Part shown: in pieces, positions 1-5,525 of the stretch | Numbering within the stretch: the stretch's first letter is position 1 | How the letters are laid out: every line of letters begins with the position of its first letter | Origin: JBGPYB01 sp041493035 | GTDB lineage: Bacteria; Acidobacteriota; Vicinamibacteria; Fen-336 | Assembly (NCBI GenBank): GCA_041493035.1 | Contig: JBGPYB010000190.1 | Coordinates: 1 to 8,185, forward strand | Direction of reading: 5' to 3' | DNA: 8,185 nucleotides | Made by a program: the position numbers and the translations under genes | The notes under the pieces: generated by a model | What the model saw: only the letters and a program-made list of their open reading frames with translations | What the model was told of the DNA's origin: nothing | The model's database searches: none

Positions 1-971
1 ACGCCGATGACGGTGGGCTCCGGGGCCGACGGCTCGATGAAGATGGTCTCGGGTTCGAAACGCCGCGGCGAGGCTAGAGTCTGAGCATCGGGTTCCGCCG
101 CCGCCTCGGGGGGAGGGGCGAAGGCCAGCGGATCCAGCTCGGGCTCACCGTCGGCAGCGACGGCAGCTGGGCTTCCGGGAGAGAACGCCAAGCGCGCCGT
201 GCTGCCGAGATCGAGATCTTCCCCTTCGACCATCGCGAAGCCCGACTCCTGGGTCGCCGCTCTGCCGCTTCGACGAGCCAGTCCGAGGAAGACGAGGCCG
301 CAGGCGACCTTGGCCGCCTCGAACTCGTCCACGCGAGCCGCGGCAGCTGCGTCCTTCAGCGTCCGCCGGCCATCGAGCTGCTCAGGCAGTCGTCCCGTCT
401 CGGCCTGAACCTCAGCCAGGCGCCGCTCGGAGTCCTCCGAAAGCGAAAGCACCGTGTCGAGGCCGTCGAGATGTCGCAGCACGAAAGCCCGATCTCCCAC
501 GCGCCTCACGGCCGCGAGGACCAGCTTGTCCGTGGACAACTTGAGGTCGACCGCTCCCTTGGGGAGGACGCCGTCCTCGAACTCGAAGGAGCCGGCGTCG
601 TAGGACAGGACGTCGGAGAGAATCCGTTCCACCTTCGCCCGCGCCGCCTCCGAGAGCTCCCTCTGGCTGACGAAACCGCTCTCGGCGAGCACCTTTGCAA
701 GCGGGCTTCCCGGTCCCACCTTGGTGTTGACGTCCTCGAGCTGTTCTGGGGAAATCCGCCCGCTCTCGATCAGGATGGAGCCGAGTTGGTCCTTGGGATC
801 GTTCGAGGAGCCGAAGAGAACGCGACCGCCGCGGAAGTAGAGGGCTTTCTGGTAGGCCGGTCCATCCACCTTGAGGGAGCCCGTGGCTCCGTGCCGGTGA
901 AGGTCCATCAGAAGAAACGGGAACGCTTTCGGGTCGATGCTACCGCTGATGGGGAACCCGTCTTCGGCCAA
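1..971 (-). CDS. DUF4388 (PatA N-terminal-like) domain protein, 3' end beyond window
   Basis: This minus-strand reading frame stays open from 971 to the left edge, giving 323 residues with the C-terminus missing. Residues ~8-60 carry the DUF4388 signature: GSID near the start, FLLMDLHR, ATGSLKV, then ALYFRGGRVLFGSS. Two short helical repeats follow (LGSILIESGRISPEQL, residues 64-78; LAKVLAESGFVSQREL, 91-106), then FEDGVLPKGAVDLKL and a probable winged-helix segment at about 199-235. From ~250 the chain is Ala/Pro/Glu-rich and probably disordered. The start is inferred: the only in-frame candidate before the domain is TTG at 971, 4 nt after GGGAGG (976-981), and a stop lies in frame upstream at about 1040. 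DUF4388 proteins are common in Acidobacteriota and Myxococcota, often fused to signalling modules, and their exact role is not known. There is no signal peptide, so it is probably cytoplasmic. It is transcribed divergently from the NYN gene. Confidence 0.85.
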   Translation of the reverse strand, partial: MAEDGFPISGSIDPKAFPFLLMDLHRHGATGSLKVDGPAYQKALYFRGGRVLFGSSNDPKDQLGSILIESGRISPEQLEDVNTKVGPGSPLAKVLAESGFVSQRELSEAARAKVERILSDVLSYDAGSFEFEDGVLPKGAVDLKLSTDKLVLAAVRRVGDRAFVLRHLDGLDTVLSLSEDSERRLAEVQAETGRLPEQLDGRRTLKDAAAAARVDEFEAAKVACGLVFLGLARRSGRAATQESGFAMVEGEDLDLGSTARLAFSPGSPAAVAADGEPELDPLAFAPPPEAAAEPDAQTLASPRRFEPETIFIEPSAPEPTVIG

Positions 972-1034
972 GAAGCCTCCCGGCGGCCGCCAAACCCCTC
1001 CCGTCCTCCGGGGTGGATCGCCTTTGCAGTCAAC

Positions 1035-1043
1035 ATATTACCA
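1035..1043 (-). promoter_or_regulatory. Extended -10 promoter for the DUF4388 gene
   Basis: Read on the minus strand, this is TGGTAATAT, an extended -10 (TGn) followed by TAATAT, one mismatch from TATAAT. It is an AT-rich island in GC-rich DNA. No good -35 box lies 16-18 nt upstream, which is normal for extended -10 promoters. Transcription would start near 1028 and leave a leader of about 57 nt before the TTG start at 971. Confidence 0.55.
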
Positions 1044-1071
1044 TGAGAGCGCCGTTCTCGGGCGTGCCCAG

Positions 1072-1086
1072 TGCTAGATTGTCGGT
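1072..1086 (+). promoter_or_regulatory. Extended -10 promoter for the NYN nuclease gene
   Basis: TGC then TAGATT (1075-1080) fits an extended -10. Transcription would start near 1087, only a few bases before the ATG at 1091, so the message may be nearly leaderless. This agrees with the lack of any Shine-Dalgarno sequence before that ATG. The 15-base segment TGCTAGATTGTCGGT matches 3418-3432 (before the ccsA-like gene) at 13 of 15 positions. No -35 box is evident. Confidence 0.5.
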
Positions 1087-1090
1087 GCAG

Positions 1091-1555
1091 ATGCCATATT
1101 TGATCGACGGCAACAATCTTCTCGGCTCATGGGGAGGCCCGCGTGGCGGGGATGACCGTCGCGGCGAGGTCGTTCGTCGTGTGGCGGCCTTCTGCCGGGC
1201 GCGGAACGTGCGCGCGACGCTCGTCTTCGACGGCCACCCCCTTCGGGACGATATGGCCGTTCAAGAACTCGGGCCCCTCACGCTCCGAGTCCCGGAGCCC
1301 GGCTCCGACGCGGACAGCGTCATCAAGAGCCTCGTCGAGCGTTCAAAGCGCCCGGCGGAGCTCATCGTCGTGACATCGGACAAGGCTCTGTACTCCTACG
1401 TCAAGACCCTGGGCGCGTCGGTTCTGCGCGCTCACGAGTGGAACGCCATCGAAAGGCGTCTCACCTCACACAAGAAGGACGAAGGCGACGAAAAGCCCGA
1501 CCGAGAGCACGACGTCGCCTATTGGCTCAAGGCCTTCGGCGACGAGGGCGAGTAA
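1091..1555 (+). CDS. YacP-like NYN-domain (PIN-fold) ribonuclease
   Basis: The 154-residue protein fills a single NYN/YacP domain. The fold's acidic residues are visible: D6 in YLIDGNN, D47 in TLVFDGHP, D73 and D75 in GSDADSVIKS, and D97 in VVTSDKAL, followed by the typical strand GASVLRAHEW. In this family these residues bind divalent metal, and characterised members (for example Bacillus Rae1/YacP) cut mRNA in association with the ribosome. Whether this protein has that target is inference. The C-terminal ~30 residues are highly charged (HKKDEGDEKPDREHD). I chose ATG 1091 because homology begins right there. In-frame TTG 1079 and GTG 1085 would add only 4 or 2 residues, and a longer reading from 1013 would cross the promoter. 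No Shine-Dalgarno is seen. It stands alone between a divergent neighbour and a long non-coding gap. Confidence 0.88.
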   Translation: MPYLIDGNNLLGSWGGPRGGDDRRGEVVRRVAAFCRARNVRATLVFDGHPLRDDMAVQELGPLTLRVPEPGSDADSVIKSLVERSKRPAELIVVTSDKALYSYVKTLGASVLRAHEWNAIERRLTSHKKDEGDEKPDREHDVAYWLKAFGDEGE

Positions 1556-1637
1556 GCGTCAAGTTTCGTTGTCAGCTTCGTTCTCTGCTCCCGGCGCAGC
1601 CGTCATCGACCTCTTCTGAAACCTGACAAGCGGCGTT

Positions 1638-1654
1638 GACGCTAGCGGAGCGTC
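1638..1654. repeat. Inverted repeat GACGCT-N5-AGCGTC, candidate enhancer site
   Basis: This is a perfect 6-bp inverted repeat with a 5-bp spacer. It lies about 103-119 bp upstream of the transcription start predicted from the sigma-54 promoter, within the usual range for binding sites of sigma-54 activators (NtrC/PilR class). An activator site is inference from position only. It could also fold as a weak hairpin in the tail of the NYN transcript. Confidence 0.3.
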
Positions 1655-1730
1655 CGCCTCCGCCGGCCCTCTGCCGCCGGCATGCCCCAAGTTCTTTGCC
1701 TTCACGAACCTCGCCTGCTCCACGTTGCTC

Positions 1731-1745
1731 TGGCACCGGCCTTGC
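1731..1745 (+). promoter_or_regulatory. Sigma-54 (RpoN) -24/-12 promoter
   Basis: TGGCAC-CGGCC-TTGC matches the RpoN consensus TGGCAC-N5-TTGC at all ten specified bases, with the canonical 10-bp gap between the -24 GG (1732-1733) and the -12 GC (1744-1745). Transcription is predicted to start near 1757, reading toward the ComEA-like and pseudopilin genes. In myxobacteria and Pseudomonas, major pilin transcription depends on sigma-54 and PilR, so a site ahead of pilus-type genes makes sense. The match is seen directly; activity is inferred. Confidence 0.7.
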
Positions 1746-1770
1746 CCCCCTAGAGGGACGTCGCAAGTCG

Positions 1771-1812
1771 GACCGGCGCCGGTCGCCGAGGGAGAGACGA
1801 GGCCGGCGCCGG
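1771..1812. repeat. Pair of CCGGCGCCGG palindromes 30 bp apart
   Basis: A perfect 14-bp palindrome, GACCGGCGCCGGTC, occupies 1771-1784. Its 10-bp core CCGGCGCCGG recurs at 1803-1812, exactly 30 bp on. Both lie in the predicted leader just downstream of the sigma-54 start. They could be a paired binding site for a dimeric protein on one DNA face, or pair with each other in the RNA. Chance is possible in DNA this GC-rich. Confidence 0.4.
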
Positions 1813-1898
1813 GTTCTTGGAGAGGAGAGGGGGAGACGGCTCGCGAGGCCAATCACGAACCACGAACCCGATCTCATCCGTTCACGGCAAACAAACCA

Positions 1899-1918
1899 GG
1901 GGCGCCTGACGGCGCCTC
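1899..1918 (+). promoter_or_regulatory. GC hairpin in the leader just before the ComEA-like start
   Basis: GGGGCGCC (1899-1906), loop TGAC, then GGCGCCTC (1911-1918) forms an 8-bp stem with one G-U pair. It ends 23 nt before the ATG at 1942. The bases between are purine-rich (AAAGAGAGAAGAAG) and serve as a weak ribosome-binding region. No T-run follows, so it is not a typical terminator; it may influence translation or mRNA stability. Confidence 0.45.
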
Positions 1919-1941
1919 GTCATTGAAAGAGAGAAGAAGAC

Positions 1942-2268
1942 ATGAAGCTTCATCGCATCGTTTCCACGGGACTGGCGTTCGTTCTGGCTCTGGCCGCCAC
2001 CACAGGCCTCGCCCTCGCGGCGGGGAAGCCTGGGAAGCCGGCGCCGACGGCGAAGGTCAACATCAACACGGCAAGCGTGCAGCAGCTCGTGACGCTCCCC
2101 GGCGTGGGCGAGAAGGTCGCGGCCCGCATCGTGGAGTACCGCCAGAAGTCCGGCGGGTTCAAGTCGGCGTCCGAGCTCGTCAACGTCCGCGGCATCGGTG
2201 AGAAGAACCTCCACCGCATCGAGGCCTACCTCACCACCGGCGACGCGAAGAGCGCGTCGGCCAAGTAG
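1942..2268 (+). CDS. Secreted ComEA-like helix-hairpin-helix DNA-binding protein
   Basis: This is a 108-residue protein with a classical signal peptide: K3/R5, a hydrophobic core at 7-26 and an AA-G cleavage region near 27. A short Gly/Lys/Pro linker follows, then one ComEA-type (HhH)2 unit at about 39-97. It begins VNINTASVQQL and has hairpins LPGVG (52-56) and VRGIG (82-86), with YRQKSGGFKSASEL between. This fold binds DNA non-specifically. In ComEA it holds incoming DNA in the periplasm or on the membrane during natural transformation. Unlike Bacillus ComEA it has no SLBB domain, resembling the short ComEA forms of Gram-negative bacteria. It is first of three genes downstream of the sigma-54 promoter and precedes a pseudopilin. 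A role in DNA uptake is inferred from the domain and neighbours; similar small HhH proteins also exist with no proven competence role. Confidence 0.88.
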   Translation: MKLHRIVSTGLAFVLALAATTGLALAAGKPGKPAPTAKVNINTASVQQLVTLPGVGEKVAARIVEYRQKSGGFKSASELVNVRGIGEKNLHRIEAYLTTGDAKSASAK

Positions 2269-2278
2269 GGAACTCCTG

Positions 2279-2310
2279 GGGGGCGGCGGCTCCAGGCCGC
2301 CGCCCCCTTC
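2279..2310 (+). terminator. Strong intercistronic hairpin, possible partial terminator
   Basis: A 12-bp perfect GC stem (GGGGGCGGCGGC, 2279-2290; GCCGCCGCCCCC, 2296-2307) with loop TCCAG is followed by a mixed T/C tail (TTCTTCC). It sits between the TAG of the ComEA-like gene and the ribosome-binding site of the pseudopilin gene. The poor T-run suggests leaky termination, or a block to 3' exonuclease that raises expression of the first gene relative to the next two. Confidence 0.6.
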
Positions 2311-2326
2311 TTCCGCGAGGTGAGTC

Positions 2327-2902
2327 ATGTTGGAACGCGGTTTTTCCCTGGTCGAGATGATCGTCGTCGTCGCCATCCTCATGGTGGGTACCGCCATCGC
2401 GGCCCCGATGCTTCGTGCCTACTCGGTCGAAGCGCAGCTCATCGGGGTGGGGAAGAAATTCAAGATGAGCTTTCTGAGAGCGCGGTCGATCGCCGCGAAG
2501 AGGAACACCTACACGGCCATCCGATTCGACCAGCGGCCCGACGGCGTCTACTACAGCCTCTACGTCGACGGGAACATCAACGGTGTGGATGCCGCCGATA
2601 TCGCAAAGGGAATCGACTCCCTCATCGAGGGGCCCTTTCTCCTGACGACGGGCGCGCCCGACGTCCGGGTCGCCGTCGATCCCGGAACACCGGCGATCCC
2701 GCCCGACAGCGGCTTTCTCAGCATAGGGGACGCGATTCGTTTCGGGCGCTCCGACACCCTGTCGTTCTCGCCGCTCGGAACCGCGACGCCGGGCACTTTC
2801 TACCTGGCCGGCGTCGGCGCCCAGGCGGCCGTTCGCGTCACGCCTGCGACCGCACGGGTGAGGATCATGGTCTGCCGCGGCGGGCGCTGGAGCGAACGAT
2901 GA
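2327..2902 (+). CDS. GspH/FimT-type minor pseudopilin
   Basis: The 191-residue protein starts with a textbook type IV prepilin leader. MLERG is the cleaved peptide, with G5 at -1, then FSLVEMIVVVAILMVG, with F6 as the methylated +1 residue and E10 at the +5 position. The hydrophobic helix runs to ~30. The C-terminal part shows the GspH/FimT beta pattern: SDTLSFSPLGTA, TFYLAG, AAVRVTPATARVRI. PilD-type peptidase would process it, and it would assemble into a type II secretion pseudopilus or type IV pilus tip. The tail after the last strand is basic (CRGGRWSER). Legionella FimT binds DNA through a basic C-terminal tail, so DNA binding is possible here but unproven. The start is fixed by GAGGTGA (2317-2323), 3 nt before the ATG, and by the prepilin leader. 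It follows the ComEA-like gene by 58 nt and overlaps the next gene by ATGA. Confidence 0.9.
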   Translation: MLERGFSLVEMIVVVAILMVGTAIAAPMLRAYSVEAQLIGVGKKFKMSFLRARSIAAKRNTYTAIRFDQRPDGVYYSLYVDGNINGVDAADIAKGIDSLIEGPFLLTTGAPDVRVAVDPGTPAIPPDSGFLSIGDAIRFGRSDTLSFSPLGTATPGTFYLAGVGAQAAVRVTPATARVRIMVCRGGRWSER

Positions 2903-3267
2903 GGGCCCTGTCCGCCGATCCGAGCCTCGACCACTTGCCGACGGTCGCGAGCGTGGACCCGAGGGATGGCGCAACTCAGGTGCTCCGCGATGCGCCCGTC
3001 GTTCTGCGGATGTCGCAGCCCCTGGACCCGGAGAGCGTGTCTCCCGAGAGCGTCTCCGTGCAGGACGACCGCGGAACGGTGCCGGGCTGGCTCCAGCTCA
3101 GCCCCGACTTCCACGTGGTGATCTGGGGCGCCGATCGCCACCTGCGCTCGGGGATCCTGCACTTCGTCGTCGCCCGCGGCCTGCGCGACCGGCGCGGTCG
3201 CCCCGTTGATCCTCATTGGAGTCGGTTCGTTCCCTGCGATCTGGCGCGAGCGGACCTGCGCCTGTAG
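2899..3267 (+). CDS. Small Ig-like (SbsA/Big_5-type) domain protein
   Basis: The 122-residue protein is essentially one Ig-like domain of the SbsA/Big_5 type. After residue 14 it reads TVASVDPRDGATQVLRDAPV, then VLRMSQPLDPESV, VQDDRGTVPGWLQLSPD, HVVIWGADRHLRSGILHFVV and LRDRRGRPVDPHWSRF. In secreted proteins such domains act as repeated spacers or adhesive modules. Here a single domain stands alone. No signal peptide or membrane segment is visible, so its location is unclear; it could be cytoplasmic or lack an annotated export route. ATG 2899 overlaps the pseudopilin TGA (ATGA), implying translational coupling and a shared function. No better start exists: upstream sequence in this frame is a shadow of the pseudopilin gene. 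A structural partner of the pseudopilin is inference. Confidence 0.78.
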   Translation: MRALSADPSLDHLPTVASVDPRDGATQVLRDAPVVLRMSQPLDPESVSPESVSVQDDRGTVPGWLQLSPDFHVVIWGADRHLRSGILHFVVARGLRDRRGRPVDPHWSRFVPCDLARADLRL

Positions 3268-3336
3268 ATGACGGACCCGCGCGGCGCGCCTGCCTTTGGA
3301 CGTTCCTGCCATCACACCCCGCCCCAGCACCCCGCC

Positions 3337-3352
3337 CCGCCCGAAAGGGCGG
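3337..3352 (+). terminator. GNRA-loop hairpin in the pseudopilin-haem spacer
   Basis: CCGCCC-GAAA-GGGCGG is a perfect 6-bp GC stem capped by a GAAA tetraloop. It lies 70 nt after the Ig-like gene and 66 nt before the next promoter. A weak pyrimidine stretch (CCCTTCC) follows instead of a T-run. It is the best candidate for a transcript end between the two operons but is not a strong intrinsic terminator. The rest of the 182-bp spacer is GC-rich and holds no gene. Confidence 0.4.
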
Positions 3353-3417
3353 CCCTTCCACACACCTTCCGACACCGCGCCGCGCGGGCCCACTCCCGGG
3401 GAGCGGCCTCTGCGATG

Positions 3418-3432
3418 TGCTACATTGCCGGT
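3418..3432 (+). promoter_or_regulatory. Extended -10 promoter for the ccsA-hem operon
   Basis: TGC followed by TACATT (3421-3426) fits an extended -10. Transcription would start near 3433 and leave a 17-nt leader with no Shine-Dalgarno before the ATG at 3450. The 15-base context TGCTACATTGCCGGT matches the element before the NYN gene at 13 of 15 positions. No -35 match is seen. Confidence 0.5.
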
Positions 3433-3449
3433 TCGGGTACACCGCTTCC

Positions 3450-4271
3450 ATGAGCAGCCACTACTACCTTCTGTTGACCCTCGCGCTCTACACGGTGGGT
3501 GCTCTCCATGTCGCGGTCCACGCCATCGCTCGGACGCGTCTTCTCACGTCCTGGACGGTCACCGCGACCTTGGCGGGCTTCGCCACCCACACCGCGAGCC
3601 TCTCGCAGCGCTGGACCGAGGCGGGGCACTTTCCCGTCGTCGGCCTCCACGACGGATCGTCGTTCGTGGCCTGGGCCATCGTTCTCGCGTTTCTCGCCAC
3701 CTACGTCCGCACCCGGGTCGAGGCCCTCGGCCTAGCGGCGTATCCGGCCGCCTTCACGCTGGTGCTCGTGGCGAACCTGACGCCGGCCACCGAACGGGCG
3801 GATCCCGTGCTCAAGAGCCTTTTTCTGCCGATTCATACGACCTTCGCCCTCTTCGGCTACGGGCCCTTGTTCCTCGCCTTCGCCATGGGCGTCCTCTATC
3901 TCATCCAGGAGCGCGAGCTGAAGTCCCGATCGCCTCGGCGCTTTTACTACCTCGTTCCCAGCCTCGAGCGTTGCGACACCATCAGCGCACGGAGCGTCGC
4001 CGTGGGGCTCGGCTTCCTGACCCTCGCCATCATCACCGGACTCCTCTGGAGCCACGAGGCGTACGGCCACTACCTCACGTCGGATCCCAAGGAGTGGAGC
4101 GCCTTCATCGCCTGGATCATCTATGTCGTCATCCTCTCGGCTCGTCGCCGGGCGGGTTGGGGAGGACGGCGTGCCGCATGGCTGGGCATTGCCGGCTTCG
4201 GCGTCGTCTTGTTTACCCTCGTCTGGGTCACGATGTTGTCGGCCGTGGTGAAAGCGGCCCCCCGGGTCTGA
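3450..4271 (+). CDS. ccsA: CcsA/HemX-like cytochrome c assembly membrane protein
   Basis: This 273-residue, highly hydrophobic protein has about eight predicted membrane helices: roughly 5-26, 33-52, 67-87, 94-113, 128-151, 185-203, 215-231 and 243-266. It matches the CcmC/CcsA/HemX family (cytochrome c assembly protein). The signature near 206-218, GHYLTSDPKEWSA, corresponds to the family's WG-xx-W-x-WDPKE stretch, with the leading tryptophans replaced. Candidate haem-ligand histidines are H47 (FATHTAS), H129 (LPIHTTFALFGYG) and H202/H207. Family members deliver haem for cytochrome c maturation, whereas HemX of Bacillus lowers HemA levels. Its place directly before hemA, sharing one base with it (TGATG), favours a HemX-like or combined role, but sequence alone cannot decide. 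The symbol follows the family name. I chose ATG 3450 because the first helix starts there and the promoter lies immediately upstream. Confidence 0.82.
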   Translation: MSSHYYLLLTLALYTVGALHVAVHAIARTRLLTSWTVTATLAGFATHTASLSQRWTEAGHFPVVGLHDGSSFVAWAIVLAFLATYVRTRVEALGLAAYPAAFTLVLVANLTPATERADPVLKSLFLPIHTTFALFGYGPLFLAFAMGVLYLIQERELKSRSPRRFYYLVPSLERCDTISARSVAVGLGFLTLAIITGLLWSHEAYGHYLTSDPKEWSAFIAWIIYVVILSARRRAGWGGRRAAWLGIAGFGVVLFTLVWVTMLSAVVKAAPRV

Positions 4272-5521
4272 TGCTGGTCATCGTCGGCGTCAGCCACCGC
4301 ACCGCACCGCTCGAGGTTCGTGAGGCTCTGGCCTTTCCGCGCGACGCTCTGGGCGACGCGCTCTCGCGCGCACGGGCTGGCACAGGGCTCTCGGAGGCGA
4401 TGATTCTCTCGACCTGCAACCGCGTCGAGGTCTACGGCCGCGAGGACGAGGGAGCCCCTGGCAACGCTCTCGTTCGCTTCCTCGCGGAGTCCCACGGACA
4501 GTCGGCCGAGGCCCTGGCTTCCCACGTGTATCGAGTCGAAGGGGACGCTGCGGTTCGCCACGCCTTTCGAGTGGCGGCGAGCCTCGACTCGCTCGTGATC
4601 GGCGAGCCTCAGATCCTCGGCCAGGTGAAAGAAGCGTATCAGATCGCCGAGGAGGCCGAGAGCCTGGGTTCGACCTTGAACGCCCTGCGCAATCGCTCCC
4701 TGGCTGCGGCCAAGCGTGCGCGGACCGAGACGGGGATCGGCCACAACGCCGTCTCGATCTCGTATGTCGCCGTGGAGCTGGCGCGAAAGATCTTCGGCGA
4801 GCTGAAGGACCGCAACGTCCTCCTCGTCGGCGCCGGAAAGATGACCGAGCTGGCCGCGAAGCACCTGGTACGGAGCGGCGCGCGCGCGACCGTCCTCGGC
4901 GGCCGCACATTCGAAAAGGCCGAGGAACTGGCCGCCGCCCTCGGAGGTCGGGCGGCTCCGTTCGAGGCGCTCCGCCAGGAGCTCGTTCGCGCCGACATCG
5001 TCATCAGCGGTACCGGCGCCCCTGGAGTCGTCATTCGGCGCGAGGATGTCGAGAGCGCCCGCAGCGGCCGGCAGCGTCCGCTCTTTCTCATCGACATCGC
5101 GGTGCCGCGGGACATCGAGGCGAGCGCCGGGAAGCTCGACGGCGTCTTCCTGTACGACCTCGACGACCTGAAGTCCGTAGCCGAAGCAAACCTCCGCGAG
5201 CGGCGGAAGGAGGCGGCTGCTGCCGAGGCCATCGTGGAGCAGGAGGTGCGGGAGTTCCTGGCCTGGCAAAAATCCCTCGACGTAGTCCCGCTTCTCGTCG
5301 AGCTGCGGCGACGGGGCGATGAGATCCGAAAGGACGAGCTGGCCAAGGCCAGAAAGCGTCTGGGCGCCCTGACGCCCGAGCAGGAGGCGGCCCTCGAGGC
5401 CGCGACGACGGCCATGGTCAACAAGCTTCTCCATCCTCCGACAGCCGCGCTCAAGGAGATCGCCCGCAACGGCTTTGCCCCCGAGCAGGTCGCGCTCATC
5501 CGGCGGTTGCTCGGGCTGTGA
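4271..5521 (+). CDS. hemA: Glutamyl-tRNA reductase
   Basis: HemA reduces glutamyl-tRNA(Glu) to glutamate-1-semialdehyde with NADPH, the first committed step of the C5 tetrapyrrole pathway, in the cytoplasm. The 416-residue length is normal. Seen in order: GVSHRTAPLEVRE (6-18); STCNRVEVY with nucleophile C49; H97 before LDSLVIGEPQILGQVK (105-120); Rossmann motif LVGAGKM (185-191); DIAVPRDIE (275-283); and a C-terminal dimerisation helix region ending with KLLHPPTAALKE. Two small departures from the common pattern occur: SLDS instead of GLDS (104-107), and GGRT (210-213) where most family members have NRT in the NADPH-binding loop. ATG 4271 overlaps the upstream stop by one base and has no strong Shine-Dalgarno, implying reinitiation from the ccsA-like gene. 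The frame is open far upstream of 4271, but that part is a shadow of the ccsA-like gene. Confidence 0.97.
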   Translation: MLVIVGVSHRTAPLEVREALAFPRDALGDALSRARAGTGLSEAMILSTCNRVEVYGREDEGAPGNALVRFLAESHGQSAEALASHVYRVEGDAAVRHAFRVAASLDSLVIGEPQILGQVKEAYQIAEEAESLGSTLNALRNRSLAAAKRARTETGIGHNAVSISYVAVELARKIFGELKDRNVLLVGAGKMTELAAKHLVRSGARATVLGGRTFEKAEELAAALGGRAAPFEALRQELVRADIVISGTGAPGVVIRREDVESARSGRQRPLFLIDIAVPRDIEASAGKLDGVFLYDLDDLKSVAEANLRERRKEAAAAEAIVEQEVREFLAWQKSLDVVPLLVELRRRGDEIRKDELAKARKRLGALTPEQEAALEAATTAMVNKLLHPPTAALKEIARNGFAPEQVALIRRLLGL

Positions 5522-5525
5522 ACGA

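Larger units (their letters stand above)
1556..1941 (+). other. 386-bp non-coding regulatory region before the pseudopilin gene group
   Basis: No convincing gene is found on either strand. Open frames here have no ribosome-binding sites, no recognisable domains, and Arg/Pro/Ser-rich low-complexity translations. No clear terminator follows the NYN gene. The region holds, in order: an inverted repeat at 1638-1654, a short TGCCG/CGGCA inverted repeat at 1672-1682, a sigma-54-type promoter at 1731-1745, two CCGGCGCCGG palindromes at 1773 and 1803, a purine-rich run near 1819-1835, and a GC hairpin at 1899-1918. The predicted leader from about 1757 to 1941 is ~185 nt, long for such a small gene. 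Confidence 0.7.

Noticed and set aside
471..1046. 191-codon plus-strand frame opposite the DUF4388 gene
   Set aside because: The minus strand gives a clear DUF4388 protein over the same bases. The plus frame has no domain and crosses the divergent promoter.
1559..1926. Several 90-100-codon open frames in the 386-bp gap, both strands
   Set aside because: There are no ribosome-binding sites or recognisable domains, and the composition is Arg/Pro/Ser/Gly-rich. The region is better explained by the sigma-54 promoter and leader.
2320..2898. Upstream extension of the Ig-like gene frame to 2320
   Set aside because: This stretch is out of frame with the pseudopilin gene, which has a perfect prepilin leader and Shine-Dalgarno. 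ATG 2899 in the ATGA overlap is the sensible start.
2231..2974. 247-codon minus-strand frame opposite the pseudopilin gene
   Set aside because: No domain, no ribosome-binding site, and charged low-complexity sequence; shadow of the pseudopilin gene.
3296..4270. Long in-frame upstream extension of hemA (325 codons)
   Set aside because: It overlaps the ccsA-like gene in another frame and translates to Arg/His/Pro-rich nonsense. HemA homology starts exactly at 4271, so this is not a fusion.
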